Shown here piece by piece: positions 23,183 to 32,032 of a stretch of 64,000 nt of DNA. The stretch's first letter is position 1; every line of letters starts with the position of its first letter. The notes beneath the pieces are model-generated. The model worked only from the letters and a program-made list of their open reading frames with translations, searched no databases and was not told where the DNA came from. The translations under genes and the position numbers were made by a program. Source of the DNA: Chryseobacterium sp. LJ668 (GTDB lineage: Bacteria; Bacteroidota; Bacteroidia; Flavobacteriales; Weeksellaceae); NCBI RefSeq assembly GCF_019613955.1, contig NZ_CP080443.1, forward strand, positions 992,001 through 1,056,000. The letters are read 5' to 3'.

Positions 23183-24769
23183 TTAAATGGCAACAATTAT
23201 TAATTTTGATTGTTCCACCTCCATTTCCTCTAAGCAAGCTTCAAGCCACTCATATCCATAATCTGCAAAAAATACGGCGAAATTAAAAATTCTTTCCTGC
23301 CATGTTTTGGCCGGATGAACATTTAAAAATAAGCTTTCTAAACGTTCCAATAATTCATTTTGCTTAATTTTTTCTGCATGGAGCAATCTTTTTTTCATTC
23401 TCTTAAAAGATTTCAGCTGGCGTACTTCCTCTGCCTTTACCATATTTCCGAAAGATTTTTCTGTGGTTTCAGCTAAAGATTTAAGCTCTGAAAAATTATT
23501 AATAATTATGTTTTCCTGTTTGTCTAATGACTCAAGGACAGAATTTTTATCGAGAATTTTGGCATTGGTGATTTTGGTAAAGTTTTGAAAGAAATCTTCA
23601 ATTTTCAAATCCAGCTTTTCAATTTTACCTAAGGTCTTTTCTTTAATAAAAAGCATTGAATTTCTTGGAATCAAAATCGGAAAAGGAATACTGAGTTTAG
23701 AAAAATAGTCTTTCAGTTCAAGCCAGTACATGATTTCTGCATTTCCACCGATGTATGCCAAATTTGGCAAAACTTTCTCCTGGTAAAGCGGACGCATTAA
23801 TGCATTCGGACTAAATCTTTCAGGAAAATTTTCAAGTTCAGATAGAATTTCTTCTTGTGAAAATTTTTTATCCGTATCGACTATAATATAATTTTTGCCG
23901 TCAAAATCTATTCTATCTCTCGTTTCAGACAAGTAAAATAGATTGATTTCTCTCGGATTAACCTGAACTTTTCCATACTTTTCTGTTAGAAAATCAACTT
24001 TATTTTTTGATGTCTGATGTAAACTGAAATTGATCAATTCATCTTTAAAAACATCTTTAATTTGATTTTTAAGCTCTTTAGAATCACCGTCAAGAATCAG
24101 CAGTCCAAAATCTGAAAATAATCTGTTGACTAAAATTTTTATCGCCTCAGTCAAATTATTTCCAATTTTATAGGCTTCTTTCAACATTAAAATCAGTTCA
24201 GTCCCGAAAATAGAATCTTTGAACTCCTTTTCAAATTCAGAAATAAAAAAAGTATCATTGATGTTTATTCTGCCGACAGGTCCACCAGACCTTTCGTTGA
24301 TTTCGTAATAATTATTTTCAGTTTTAAAATGATTGATCTCGGCAAAATCGTGATCTTCCGATGCCATCCAATATACAGGGACAAAATTATAATCCGGAAA
24401 TTTCTCTCGAAGATTGCTGCAGGTTTTGATAGTCTGCAGAATTTTATAGATAAAAAAAACAGGCCCTGAAAAAAGATTCAGCTGATGTCCTGTTGTAACG
24501 GTAAATGTATCGGGTGAATTTAAATTTTCAATATTCTGCTTCTGCATTACGGAAAGCTGAAGTTTTGAAAGCTGTTCTTTAAAAACGTTAACGATAATTC
24601 CCCTTTGAAATTGATCAAAAGAGTTTTGTTTTAAATGAATATGCTCTGCAAAATTATCGAAAGAAAAAGTATAGTTTTCAAAGCCTTCGATCTCATGATT
24701 TAAAAAATCTTTGACCAGCTGAGGAATACTCTCTATGTCGGTGAATGCTATTTTTTTGACTGTTTTCAA
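23183..24769 (-). CDS. bshC: Bacillithiol biosynthesis cysteine-adding enzyme
   Basis: BshC joins L-cysteine to glucosaminyl-malate in the last step of bacillithiol synthesis, the low-molecular-weight thiol of Firmicutes and many Bacteroidota. Diagnostic segments are TTGHQLNLFSGPVFFIYKI, VYWMASEDHDFAEI and NALMRPLYQEKVLPNLAYIG. A coiled-coil stretch follows near the C-terminus (MKKRLLHAEKIKQNELLERL). The likely start is TTG at 24769 (MKTVKKIAF, 528 residues), 12 nt after the porin gene stop. GTG at 24799 would overlap that gene and add ten residues. Confidence 0.93.
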   Translation of the reverse strand: MKTVKKIAFTDIESIPQLVKDFLNHEIEGFENYTFSFDNFAEHIHLKQNSFDQFQRGIIVNVFKEQLSKLQLSVMQKQNIENLNSPDTFTVTTGHQLNLFSGPVFFIYKILQTIKTCSNLREKFPDYNFVPVYWMASEDHDFAEINHFKTENNYYEINERSGGPVGRININDTFFISEFEKEFKDSIFGTELILMLKEAYKIGNNLTEAIKILVNRLFSDFGLLILDGDSKELKNQIKDVFKDELINFSLHQTSKNKVDFLTEKYGKVQVNPREINLFYLSETRDRIDFDGKNYIIVDTDKKFSQEEILSELENFPERFSPNALMRPLYQEKVLPNLAYIGGNAEIMYWLELKDYFSKLSIPFPILIPRNSMLFIKEKTLGKIEKLDLKIEDFFQNFTKITNAKILDKNSVLESLDKQENIIINNFSELKSLAETTEKSFGNMVKAEEVRQLKSFKRMKKRLLHAEKIKQNELLERLESLFLNVHPAKTWQERIFNFAVFFADYGYEWLEACLEEMEVEQSKLIIVAI

Positions 24770-24780
24770 TTGGATTGAAT

Positions 24781-26718
24781 TTAGTTGAACAAATACCACA
24801 CGATTCCAATATTCAGTCTAAAATCATACACCGGATAATGAGGAAAAGCGTAGGCTTTGTTATATGAAATAAGGGTTCCGATCTGCTGTCCTTCTATAAA
24901 AAAGAACATTTTTTTCACCTTCATATTTATATAAAGATCAGCGATCGGCTGACCGCCAATGGAGAAAGAATCTGCACTTGGAAGAATATATTCGCTAAGA
25001 ATCGGAAAATATTCTCTTGATGCAAATTTCGAAAAATAATAAACCTTCAGACCCGCCTGAATTTCCGCAGCATTTTTGAAGGCTTTAGACTGAAAGAAAA
25101 AATTAGCTCTTCCAATAAAAGAAGGCATTGGGAGAAGATCTTTATTTGTAAGTGCGCTCTGAAACTGAACTCTCGTATTTAAATGAAATTTTCTGTAGCT
25201 AAAAGTTGCATCACCGCCGATCTGAGAAATGTTTAGCGGATTATCACTTTGACGCGGTAATGCTGCTGCATCGAAATAGGTATAATTATCTATTCTGAAA
25301 TAATTGGCAAAGACTTCCGTTTTAAACCATTTTAGATTAATACTCCCTCCAACCTCTGTAATTGCCTGATTTTTGGCATCATCCAAATAGTAATTAAAAT
25401 CTCTGTATACAGATGAATTGGCTAAGTAATTGAATGACGGGTACACACTTTGAAAGTTGACTTTAGCATTCACAAAATAATCTTTTATCGGCTCAAACTT
25501 TACATTGTTTGTCGTTTTGAGGTAATTTCCAAACTGGTTTCCATTTGAAAATTCCAGAAATGAATTCAGCTGAAATTTATCAAATAATTTAACCTGTAAA
25601 TTACCGACAGCTCCTAATCTGTTTTCCTTCAGTTCTCCAGGAACATTTATAGAAGACAGATTGATTTCGTTTAAACCAAATTTGAGCATCTGATAACGTA
25701 CACCCGCATCTAATTTAAATTTTTCATTATCAAGTACCAAGCTAACAGTATTGCTTAGATTATTTGAATATTTTCTTGTAGAAGGAGAAAATCCTGTGAC
25801 TATTTGCGAGGCCGTGGTATACCAGTAATTTTCTAATCCGTCCTGAAAATAATAGTATTTATTTCCCTGATTAAATATTGTATGTCTTATTCTAAATGGA
25901 AATTTCTCTGAGTTGAAAGGTGTCAACTGATGGCTCAAATAATATCTTCTATAAGAAAACTGAGAACTTGATAATGACAGATTTACTTGTGCATTCTGTT
26001 TATTACTCTCACTATTTCCGGATTGAAAAAGAGCATCATCTACGATTCCTCCATTTTCTGCATTGTTAACATTTTGATGAAGAAAATGCGTAAAAAGCTC
26101 GTAGTTTCCATTTTTGGAAGTATAGTGACCAGAAAATAAAGTACTGTTATTGGCCGCCAGTGAATTTCTGTACATACCTTCTGATCGCAATCCCATATAT
26201 TCCAGCGCAAAATTGAATCTCTTACCTATGTTTTGCGTATACGTTGATTGTAAAGCCGCACCATTTCGCATTGCCGTATGATAAATAAAAGAAGCGGTAG
26301 GAGTTTTTACATCATAATATCGAATATCATTGATTCCCATAATTACATAAGATTTATTGCTTGGCAGCAAAGCCAGATTTTGTTCAGCAATAACTTCATA
26401 AGACAATGGATTAAATCCGGCACCAATGTTGGCAAACTGCACTCTTCCAAAGTTATCCCGATTGTTATACTGCGAAAATATATAGGTCTTATCAAAAGTC
26501 ATCACCGTATCAAAAACTTTCTTTTCAGAAAACTGAGTCTGATACTGATAATCCTGAATTGTAGGTTTAAATATTTTCAAAGAATCTTTGGTTCCAGAAT
26601 CGATGACCAAGGTATCTGACAACTTTTTTTCCAGTTTATTAGAGTCTGTTTTGTTGACGATGACTTGGGCTTGGAGAAAGGAGCCGAAGAGGAGTATGAG
26701 GAAAAAAAAATATTTCAT
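24781..26718 (-). CDS. Putative outer-membrane porin
   Basis: This 645-residue protein has a signal peptide (FFFLILLFGSFLQAQ). It begins with a short Ser/Thr/Lys-rich section and then a long run of amphipathic, aromatic-rich strands ending in VWYLFN, as expected for an outer-membrane barrel. The pattern around YDVKTPTASFIYHTAMRNGA and FNFALEYMGLRSEGMY resembles the Bacteroidota putative porin family. Its substrate is unknown. It is probably the first gene of a unit with bshC, which begins 12 nt after its stop. Confidence 0.8.
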   Translation of the reverse strand: MKYFFFLILLFGSFLQAQVIVNKTDSNKLEKKLSDTLVIDSGTKDSLKIFKPTIQDYQYQTQFSEKKVFDTVMTFDKTYIFSQYNNRDNFGRVQFANIGAGFNPLSYEVIAEQNLALLPSNKSYVIMGINDIRYYDVKTPTASFIYHTAMRNGAALQSTYTQNIGKRFNFALEYMGLRSEGMYRNSLAANNSTLFSGHYTSKNGNYELFTHFLHQNVNNAENGGIVDDALFQSGNSESNKQNAQVNLSLSSSQFSYRRYYLSHQLTPFNSEKFPFRIRHTIFNQGNKYYYFQDGLENYWYTTASQIVTGFSPSTRKYSNNLSNTVSLVLDNEKFKLDAGVRYQMLKFGLNEINLSSINVPGELKENRLGAVGNLQVKLFDKFQLNSFLEFSNGNQFGNYLKTTNNVKFEPIKDYFVNAKVNFQSVYPSFNYLANSSVYRDFNYYLDDAKNQAITEVGGSINLKWFKTEVFANYFRIDNYTYFDAAALPRQSDNPLNISQIGGDATFSYRKFHLNTRVQFQSALTNKDLLPMPSFIGRANFFFQSKAFKNAAEIQAGLKVYYFSKFASREYFPILSEYILPSADSFSIGGQPIADLYINMKVKKMFFFIEGQQIGTLISYNKAYAFPHYPVYDFRLNIGIVWYLFN

Positions 26719-26735
26719 GAATGCTTTTTGTGATA

Positions 26736-26761
26736 CAAAAATAAGAAATTTGAAATAACAA
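26736..26761 (-). promoter_or_regulatory. Candidate promoter of the porin-bshC unit
   Basis: TATTTTTG on the minus strand (26743-26736) matches TAnnTTTG. A TTG lies 15 nt upstream of it (26761-26759), slightly closer than usual. Transcription would start about 14 nt before the porin ATG. Confidence 0.45.
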
Positions 26762-26833
26762 CTATAGAATCTTTAATGCCAAATTATTCGACATTCTCCA
26801 AAGAATAATTTCAGTCATTAATTCTAAATTACT

Positions 26834-26866
26834 AAAAAAAGACCGTCTTACGACGGTCTTTTTTTA
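26834..26866 (-). terminator. Terminator of the susCD-lipoprotein operon
   Basis: GACCGTC (26841-26847), the loop TTAC and GACGGTC (26852-26858) form a 7-bp GC-rich stem, extended by flanking A and T runs. It lies 18 nt past the lipoprotein stop on the minus strand. Confidence 0.85.
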
Positions 26867-26883
26867 AATAGCTTTTTGTCAGA

Positions 26884-27678
26884 TTATAAACCTAAAAACT
26901 TTTCTACTTTGTCACCATAACTTCCAACATTAGGAATATAATAGAAAACATTTAATGTCATAACTCTAGTACAAGGATTAAAAGTTGAAGGTGTAACAGT
27001 ACTTGGTCTTAACCATATATATCCGTTATTTGCACTACTAAAATAACCAGTATTTTGATCTGCAAATGTAACAACAAAAGTTGTTGGATTATAGTTTAAA
27101 ACTAAATCTTTACCTACATCTAAAAAGTCTTTAATCAATAATTGATTTGCCACTGCTGGATTTTCTACAATTTCTACAGGAGTTCCAGGAGAATTCCAAA
27201 ATGACTCACTATTATTAAAGTTACCAACAAAAGAAGTAACAGGACAAGTCAAAGACATAGTAAGTGTAAATGTTTGGTCAAATACAGCATTAGTTAAAGT
27301 ACTTGAACTAAGTGTAAATGTAGCTGTCTTTCCAGCCTGTGTAGCTGAAGCTTTAAGAATTCTAATAGTAAACTCTCCTCCAACTTCTCCAGCTGATAGT
27401 TCATCTGTTGCATTAATGATCTGAAAATCAGTACCTAAAACAGCAGTAGATTTAGAAGCATCAAATTTTATTTGTACCTGATGATTTCCTTCTACTGGCT
27501 TAATACTACCATAACTAATTTTATAATCACTATAAGTTGCCGAACTAAGAACATAACCATTGTCAGCAACGCCTTTATTGAAATTCAACATACTCTGTCC
27601 ATCATAAACTTCCGGTTCTGCATCTTTACATGAGAAAATTGTCATGAAGCCTATTAATAAAAACAATATTTTTTTCAT
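26884..27678 (-). CDS. Surface lipoprotein encoded with a SusCD pair
   Basis: This 264-residue protein has a signal peptide and the lipobox MTIFSC (Cys17). The N-terminal half (VLSSATYSDYKISYG, HQVQIKFDASKSTAV, TFTLSSST) looks like a beta-sandwich of the Calx-beta or DUF1735 sort found in lipoproteins of Sus-like systems. The C-terminal part is rich in Asn, Thr and aromatic residues (NGYIWLRPSTVTPSTFNPC). It is the last gene of the SusC-SusD operon, 24 nt after susD, and probably sits on the cell surface helping to bind the transported ligand. No enzyme motif was seen. Confidence 0.75.
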   Translation of the reverse strand: MKKILFLLIGFMTIFSCKDAEPEVYDGQSMLNFNKGVADNGYVLSSATYSDYKISYGSIKPVEGNHQVQIKFDASKSTAVLGTDFQIINATDELSAGEVGGEFTIRILKASATQAGKTATFTLSSSTLTNAVFDQTFTLTMSLTCPVTSFVGNFNNSESFWNSPGTPVEIVENPAVANQLLIKDFLDVGKDLVLNYNPTTFVVTFADQNTGYFSSANNGYIWLRPSTVTPSTFNPCTRVMTLNVFYYIPNVGSYGDKVEKFLGL

Positions 27679-27702
27679 TTTTAAAATTTTAATAATTAAT
27701 AA

Positions 27703-29121
27703 TTAATATCCTGGATTCTGCTGAATATTAGGATTCGCCTGTGTTTCAGAAGTAGGAATAGGGAATGTATATCTATTCAAATCGCTTAGAGTAGCAACTG
27801 GATTAAGAATGTAAATATCTACACCTTGTCTCGTAATTAATCTGCCGTTTCTCTTAAGATCTAAAAAACGAGATCCTTCCCAAGCAAATTCTTTAGATCT
27901 TTCATCTAATATTTTTGTTACTGCATCGTTTTGATCAGTAAAAGCTACAGATGCACCAGCATTTCTTGCTGTTCTTAAAGTTGAATATGCAGTAAATGCT
28001 GCAGTTAAATTAGGAGTTGATTTCCTTGCATTTGCTTCAGCCAAAATCATATAGAGATCTGCTACTCTGAAAACTTTTATATTGTTGACACCATAGTTTC
28101 CTGTACTTCCTGGATATTTGTTAACAATAAAAGTATTGTAAGGAGATGTTGGCGTTCCAGAAAAGTATCTAGCCCTTCTAAAGTCAGCCGTAGCAAATTT
28201 ATTATATAATGTAACGCTAGGATTCCAGTAAATAATTCCACCGCTAGTTAACAAATTAGTTGTAAAATATGTTCCTGGTGCTGCTGATGCAGAACCTGCA
28301 ATATTAGTTTGAAAAAATAATAATTCTGTAGTATTTGCATCTGTCCAAGTCGCTTGTACAGTTGCTAACGTATTGGCTAAAGTACTATTAAATGTAAGCG
28401 CTTGATTAGCATATGTAATTGCCTGATCAAAATCATTCATTTCAAGCGCAACATATGCTTGCATAGCTCTTAAAGCTCCTTGGTTAAATCTATTTTTAAC
28501 ACCCGCTGGAACATTAGCTAATAAAGGATATGCCGCATTACAATCATTTATTATTTGTGTATAGGTCTCCTGCATCGTAGGTCTAGAAGGACGCTCGTAG
28601 ATATCATCTGTTTTTACATATGGTATTCCCAGAGCACTAGGTTGATACTTAGGAGAAAAAAGTCTCACTAATAAAAAATGGTTAAATGCTCGTAGAGCTA
28701 ATGCTTCACCTTTTAATTGATCTTTTAAAGCAACATCTGCAGGAGTAGTAGCTGGTATTTTATCAAAGTTTAATAACAATTTGTTAGCATTAGAAATAGA
28801 TCCATAAGCACCATACCAAATACCCGCAAATTCATCTTGCTGCGCTGTAAAAGTCCAAGAATGAACTTCTTTACCTTGACCATTATTCTGTTGATTGTAC
28901 TTTAATTCATCAGAGACCAAAGACTGAGCATATAGATTAGCTCCTAATGGCATTCTAGAATAAGATCCCAATAAAACCAGTTCAGAGTTTTTTAGTGTTT
29001 TGAATACGTTTTCTTCAATTACTCCATCCGGATCTAATTGATCATCTACAATATCAGTACAGCTAACTAAACCTAGTGAAGCTATACCTACAAAGAAAAA
29101 TTTTATTTTATTAATTTTCAT
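27703..29121 (-). CDS. SusD/RagB-type nutrient-binding outer-membrane lipoprotein
   Basis: This 472-residue protein has a signal peptide and the lipobox LGLVSC (Cys21). It carries the SusD helical repeats, including LKGEALALRAFNHFLLVRLF near residue 150, and the C-terminal signature ILDERSKEFAWEGSRFLDLKR followed by YTFPIPTSETQANPNIQQNPGY. SusD proteins cap the SusC pore and catch the ligand. The closing NPNIQQNPGY is the standard family ending, so the gene is intact. It lies 12 nt downstream of susC. Confidence 0.95.
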   Translation of the reverse strand: MKINKIKFFFVGIASLGLVSCTDIVDDQLDPDGVIEENVFKTLKNSELVLLGSYSRMPLGANLYAQSLVSDELKYNQQNNGQGKEVHSWTFTAQQDEFAGIWYGAYGSISNANKLLLNFDKIPATTPADVALKDQLKGEALALRAFNHFLLVRLFSPKYQPSALGIPYVKTDDIYERPSRPTMQETYTQIINDCNAAYPLLANVPAGVKNRFNQGALRAMQAYVALEMNDFDQAITYANQALTFNSTLANTLATVQATWTDANTTELLFFQTNIAGSASAAPGTYFTTNLLTSGGIIYWNPSVTLYNKFATADFRRARYFSGTPTSPYNTFIVNKYPGSTGNYGVNNIKVFRVADLYMILAEANARKSTPNLTAAFTAYSTLRTARNAGASVAFTDQNDAVTKILDERSKEFAWEGSRFLDLKRNGRLITRQGVDIYILNPVATLSDLNRYTFPIPTSETQANPNIQQNPGY

Positions 29122-29133
29122 AATTTTTAAATT

Positions 29134-31899
29134 TTAGAAATTAAGTTTACAACCAAAAGTGATTGTTCTAGAAAATGGATATTCATAAGTCCCAATATTA
29201 TTACTATCATCGGGATCTAATCCTGTCCATTTCGTCCATGTGTATAAATTATTACCAATTGCAAAGATGTCAATTCCATTCATGAATCCAAGGAATTTAC
29301 CATCAATATGATAGTTTAATCTCACTTCCTGTAATCTTAGGAATGATGCATCTTCAATATCTTTCGAACTAAACTGTCTTGGGTACTGAAAACCTTGTAC
29401 TTCTGTAATTTGCCCAGGAGTAGTCCACATTGTATTCATGACTGTAGATAGATTATATTGTGCAAAGTTTGCATTCTCCAAGAAATAAGATTCGTTATTG
29501 AATCTGAAATATTTTGCTTTGTATCTAAAGTTAGCACTTGCAGTAAAACCTTTATATCTGAATTCAGCACCAAACCCTCCAAAAATTTCAGGCTTATATG
29601 ATCCATAGTTTGCAGTACGATCATCATCACTAAATTTATTTGTAACATTTCCATTTATATCATAGTACAAAGGCTGTCCGTTTGAAGCATCAACACCTGC
29701 CCAACCATTAATAAAATGTGTACCAAATGGAGCACCAACACGAATAATAGACGTTCCTTGCTCAAACTCCTGAACACCTCCTAAATCAGTAATTTTATTT
29801 TTAACCTGACTAAAGTTTCCAAATAACTTGAATGAAGTGTTCTGAGTGTTCACAACAGTTAAATTAAGATTTGCTTCATACCCTTTATTTTCCATTGAAC
29901 CCCCATTATAATTGTTAATTCCAGAGAAACCTGTCGTACCAGATAAACCATAGAAAATATATAAGTCAGAAGTTTTTCTGTTATACCAGCTTAAACTACC
30001 TGAAATTCTATTATTCCATACAGCAAAATCTACACCAACATTTAGTTCTTTTGCAACTTCCCATTTATAATTATCATTACCCGGAACAGTTGGATTTAGA
30101 GTAGTTCCTCCAGCATATGTACCACTTCCATAGTATTGTGAAGTTTGATAAGGGCTAATCAATTCAATATCGATTGGGTTACCTGCTTCTCCATAACTCA
30201 CTCTAGGTTTTAATTCATTAATAAAACCAATTGAGCTCATAAAATCTTCTTTGTGAAGTAACCAGGCACCTCCTAAACCAAAAAAGGTTCCCCATTTGTA
30301 ATTAGTTCCAAAATTTGAGGCACTCTCTCTTCTTACACTTCCATTAAAAGAATATTTTCCATCATAAACGTAATTAACATTTCCTAAGAACGCAATCTTG
30401 TGATAATTTGTTTTCCCTCCTGTAATTGATGGTAAAGTATTTGCGGAAACCAGTGTTCCCGCTGGACTATTATAATATAAATTATTTAATCCATAACCCG
30501 TATATCCGAACGATCTAACAGTTTTGAAAAAATATTCGTACAATGCCGTCGCATTGAAATCATGTTTTTCACCAAATGTCTTTTTATAATTTAGTGATGT
30601 ATTAGTGATAATACTTGAAATTTGAGTATTACCTCTACTTAAAGCACCTGCATTTCCTGGAGTGGTAATCGAACCTAAGTATGTATTTGGGTCAGTATAA
30701 CCTTCTGAATTATAAGAGGTATGATCAACACCAACAAATTGTCTAACATTCAAATCTTTAAAAAGCTGATAGGTCCCAGTTAAGCTTGATATCAACTTCA
30801 ATTCTTTTCTGTTTCCAATTCTTGTATTAATTGTTTGTAATGCATTACCACCAATTTTACCAGCACCTGTATTATATTGTCCGTTAGGTAGATAAGGTAA
30901 ATCACTTGGAGGAGCCAAATATGTAGCAACCACAGGGTTATTTAAGTTAATGGCACCTTCAGAACTCACATTATTTCTATCACCATATGCAAAAGTATTA
31001 TTAAATTGCAAAGTAAACTTCTCACTTGGCTTGGCAAACAAATTAATCATTGCAGATGTTCTTTCATAATCAGACTGTCTGATTATACCATCTTGCTTTA
31101 GATATCCAACTTGGGTAAAGTAATTAAATGTATCTGATCCACCAGTTACTGCAAAGTCATGCTGATTAAATGTACCATTTTGAAAAACTAAATCTTTCCA
31201 ATTAGTATTTGTATTTGAAAGTGTGGCAATATCCTGATCAGTATATGGCAGATTGGTATAAGGGTTGTTCAACCCAATTCTCCTCCTAAATGAATTCCAC
31301 TCATTAGAATTCATAAGAGATACCTTATCATTTGCTCTTGTGGAAACACCAAATTGTCCAGTATAAGTAACAAGAGCTTTTTGTCTTGCACGTCCTTTTT
31401 TACTTGTCAATAATACAACTCCAGCACCACCTGAGGCCCCGTATTGAGCAGCAGTAGCAATATCTTTTATTACACCAACCTCTTCAAATGAATTAGGATC
31501 AAGCAACTGAAAAGCACTTGAAGAAATAGGAACTCCATCTAAGACATATAGTGGTGTATTACTACCATTAATTGTCGATGTCCCACGAATATCTACTCTG
31601 AAGTTAGATGATCCTGGCTGACCAGACCCAAAAGAAATATCGACACCTGCAAGTTTACCTACCAAAGCCTGCTGAACAGTAGCTCCAGGAGTACTTTCAA
31701 TATCAGCTGCTTTAACAGATGCTACATCACTAGTAGTATTCTCTCTCTTCATCTTTGTATAACCTAAGTTTACAATTACTACCTCTTCAATTTCTCTGTT
31801 GATAGTATCTTTTTTAGGATTTGTGTTTTGAGCAGTAACTAATTGTCCTCCTATAAAGAACAGTACCCCAGCGCTCATCATACGTAATTTCACATTCAT
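29134..31899 (-). CDS. SusC/RagA-type TonB-dependent outer-membrane transporter
   Basis: This 921-residue transporter imports a large nutrient using the TonB energy system. A signal peptide (MSAGVLFFIGGQLVTAQ) is followed by a TonB-box-like stretch (EEVVIVNLGY). The plug domain contains SVKAADIESTPGATVQQALVGKL in outline, then DIRGTSTINGSNTPLYVLDG and VLLTSKKG. A 22-strand-type barrel ends in ITFGCKLNF. The carboxypeptidase-like N-terminal domain found in many SusC proteins is absent, as in several flavobacterial ones. SusD and a lipoprotein follow. The ligand is unknown, since no glycan-degrading enzymes adjoin; a subtilisin is encoded divergently. Confidence 0.95.
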   Translation of the reverse strand: MNVKLRMMSAGVLFFIGGQLVTAQNTNPKKDTINREIEEVVIVNLGYTKMKRENTTSDVASVKAADIESTPGATVQQALVGKLAGVDISFGSGQPGSSNFRVDIRGTSTINGSNTPLYVLDGVPISSSAFQLLDPNSFEEVGVIKDIATAAQYGASGGAGVVLLTSKKGRARQKALVTYTGQFGVSTRANDKVSLMNSNEWNSFRRRIGLNNPYTNLPYTDQDIATLSNTNTNWKDLVFQNGTFNQHDFAVTGGSDTFNYFTQVGYLKQDGIIRQSDYERTSAMINLFAKPSEKFTLQFNNTFAYGDRNNVSSEGAINLNNPVVATYLAPPSDLPYLPNGQYNTGAGKIGGNALQTINTRIGNRKELKLISSLTGTYQLFKDLNVRQFVGVDHTSYNSEGYTDPNTYLGSITTPGNAGALSRGNTQISSIITNTSLNYKKTFGEKHDFNATALYEYFFKTVRSFGYTGYGLNNLYYNSPAGTLVSANTLPSITGGKTNYHKIAFLGNVNYVYDGKYSFNGSVRRESASNFGTNYKWGTFFGLGGAWLLHKEDFMSSIGFINELKPRVSYGEAGNPIDIELISPYQTSQYYGSGTYAGGTTLNPTVPGNDNYKWEVAKELNVGVDFAVWNNRISGSLSWYNRKTSDLYIFYGLSGTTGFSGINNYNGGSMENKGYEANLNLTVVNTQNTSFKLFGNFSQVKNKITDLGGVQEFEQGTSIIRVGAPFGTHFINGWAGVDASNGQPLYYDINGNVTNKFSDDDRTANYGSYKPEIFGGFGAEFRYKGFTASANFRYKAKYFRFNNESYFLENANFAQYNLSTVMNTMWTTPGQITEVQGFQYPRQFSSKDIEDASFLRLQEVRLNYHIDGKFLGFMNGIDIFAIGNNLYTWTKWTGLDPDDSNNIGTYEYPFSRTITFGCKLNF

Positions 31900-31927
31900 A
31901 TTAACAAAAATTTAATATTATTTCGTG

Positions 31928-31959
31928 CAAATATGTTAATAAATATTAAAACTGCCAAA
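31928..31959 (-). promoter_or_regulatory. Candidate promoter of the susCD operon
   Basis: On the minus strand TTTG (31959-31956) is followed after 20 nt by CATATTTG (31935-31928), one base away from TAnnTTTG. The spacing is ideal and the susC ATG lies 28 nt downstream. Confidence 0.55.
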
Positions 31960-32007
31960 TTTTTTGACTTTTATTTTACAATTAATTATATAATAGCGGA
32001 ATTTACA

Positions 32008-32015
32008 TATATTTG
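32008..32015 (+). promoter_or_regulatory. Candidate -7 box for the secreted subtilisin gene
   Basis: TATATTTG matches TAnnTTTG and ends 17 nt before the ATG at 32033. No -33 TTG was found at the right distance. Confidence 0.45.
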
Positions 32016-32032
32016 TCCAAATTAAGTTAAAT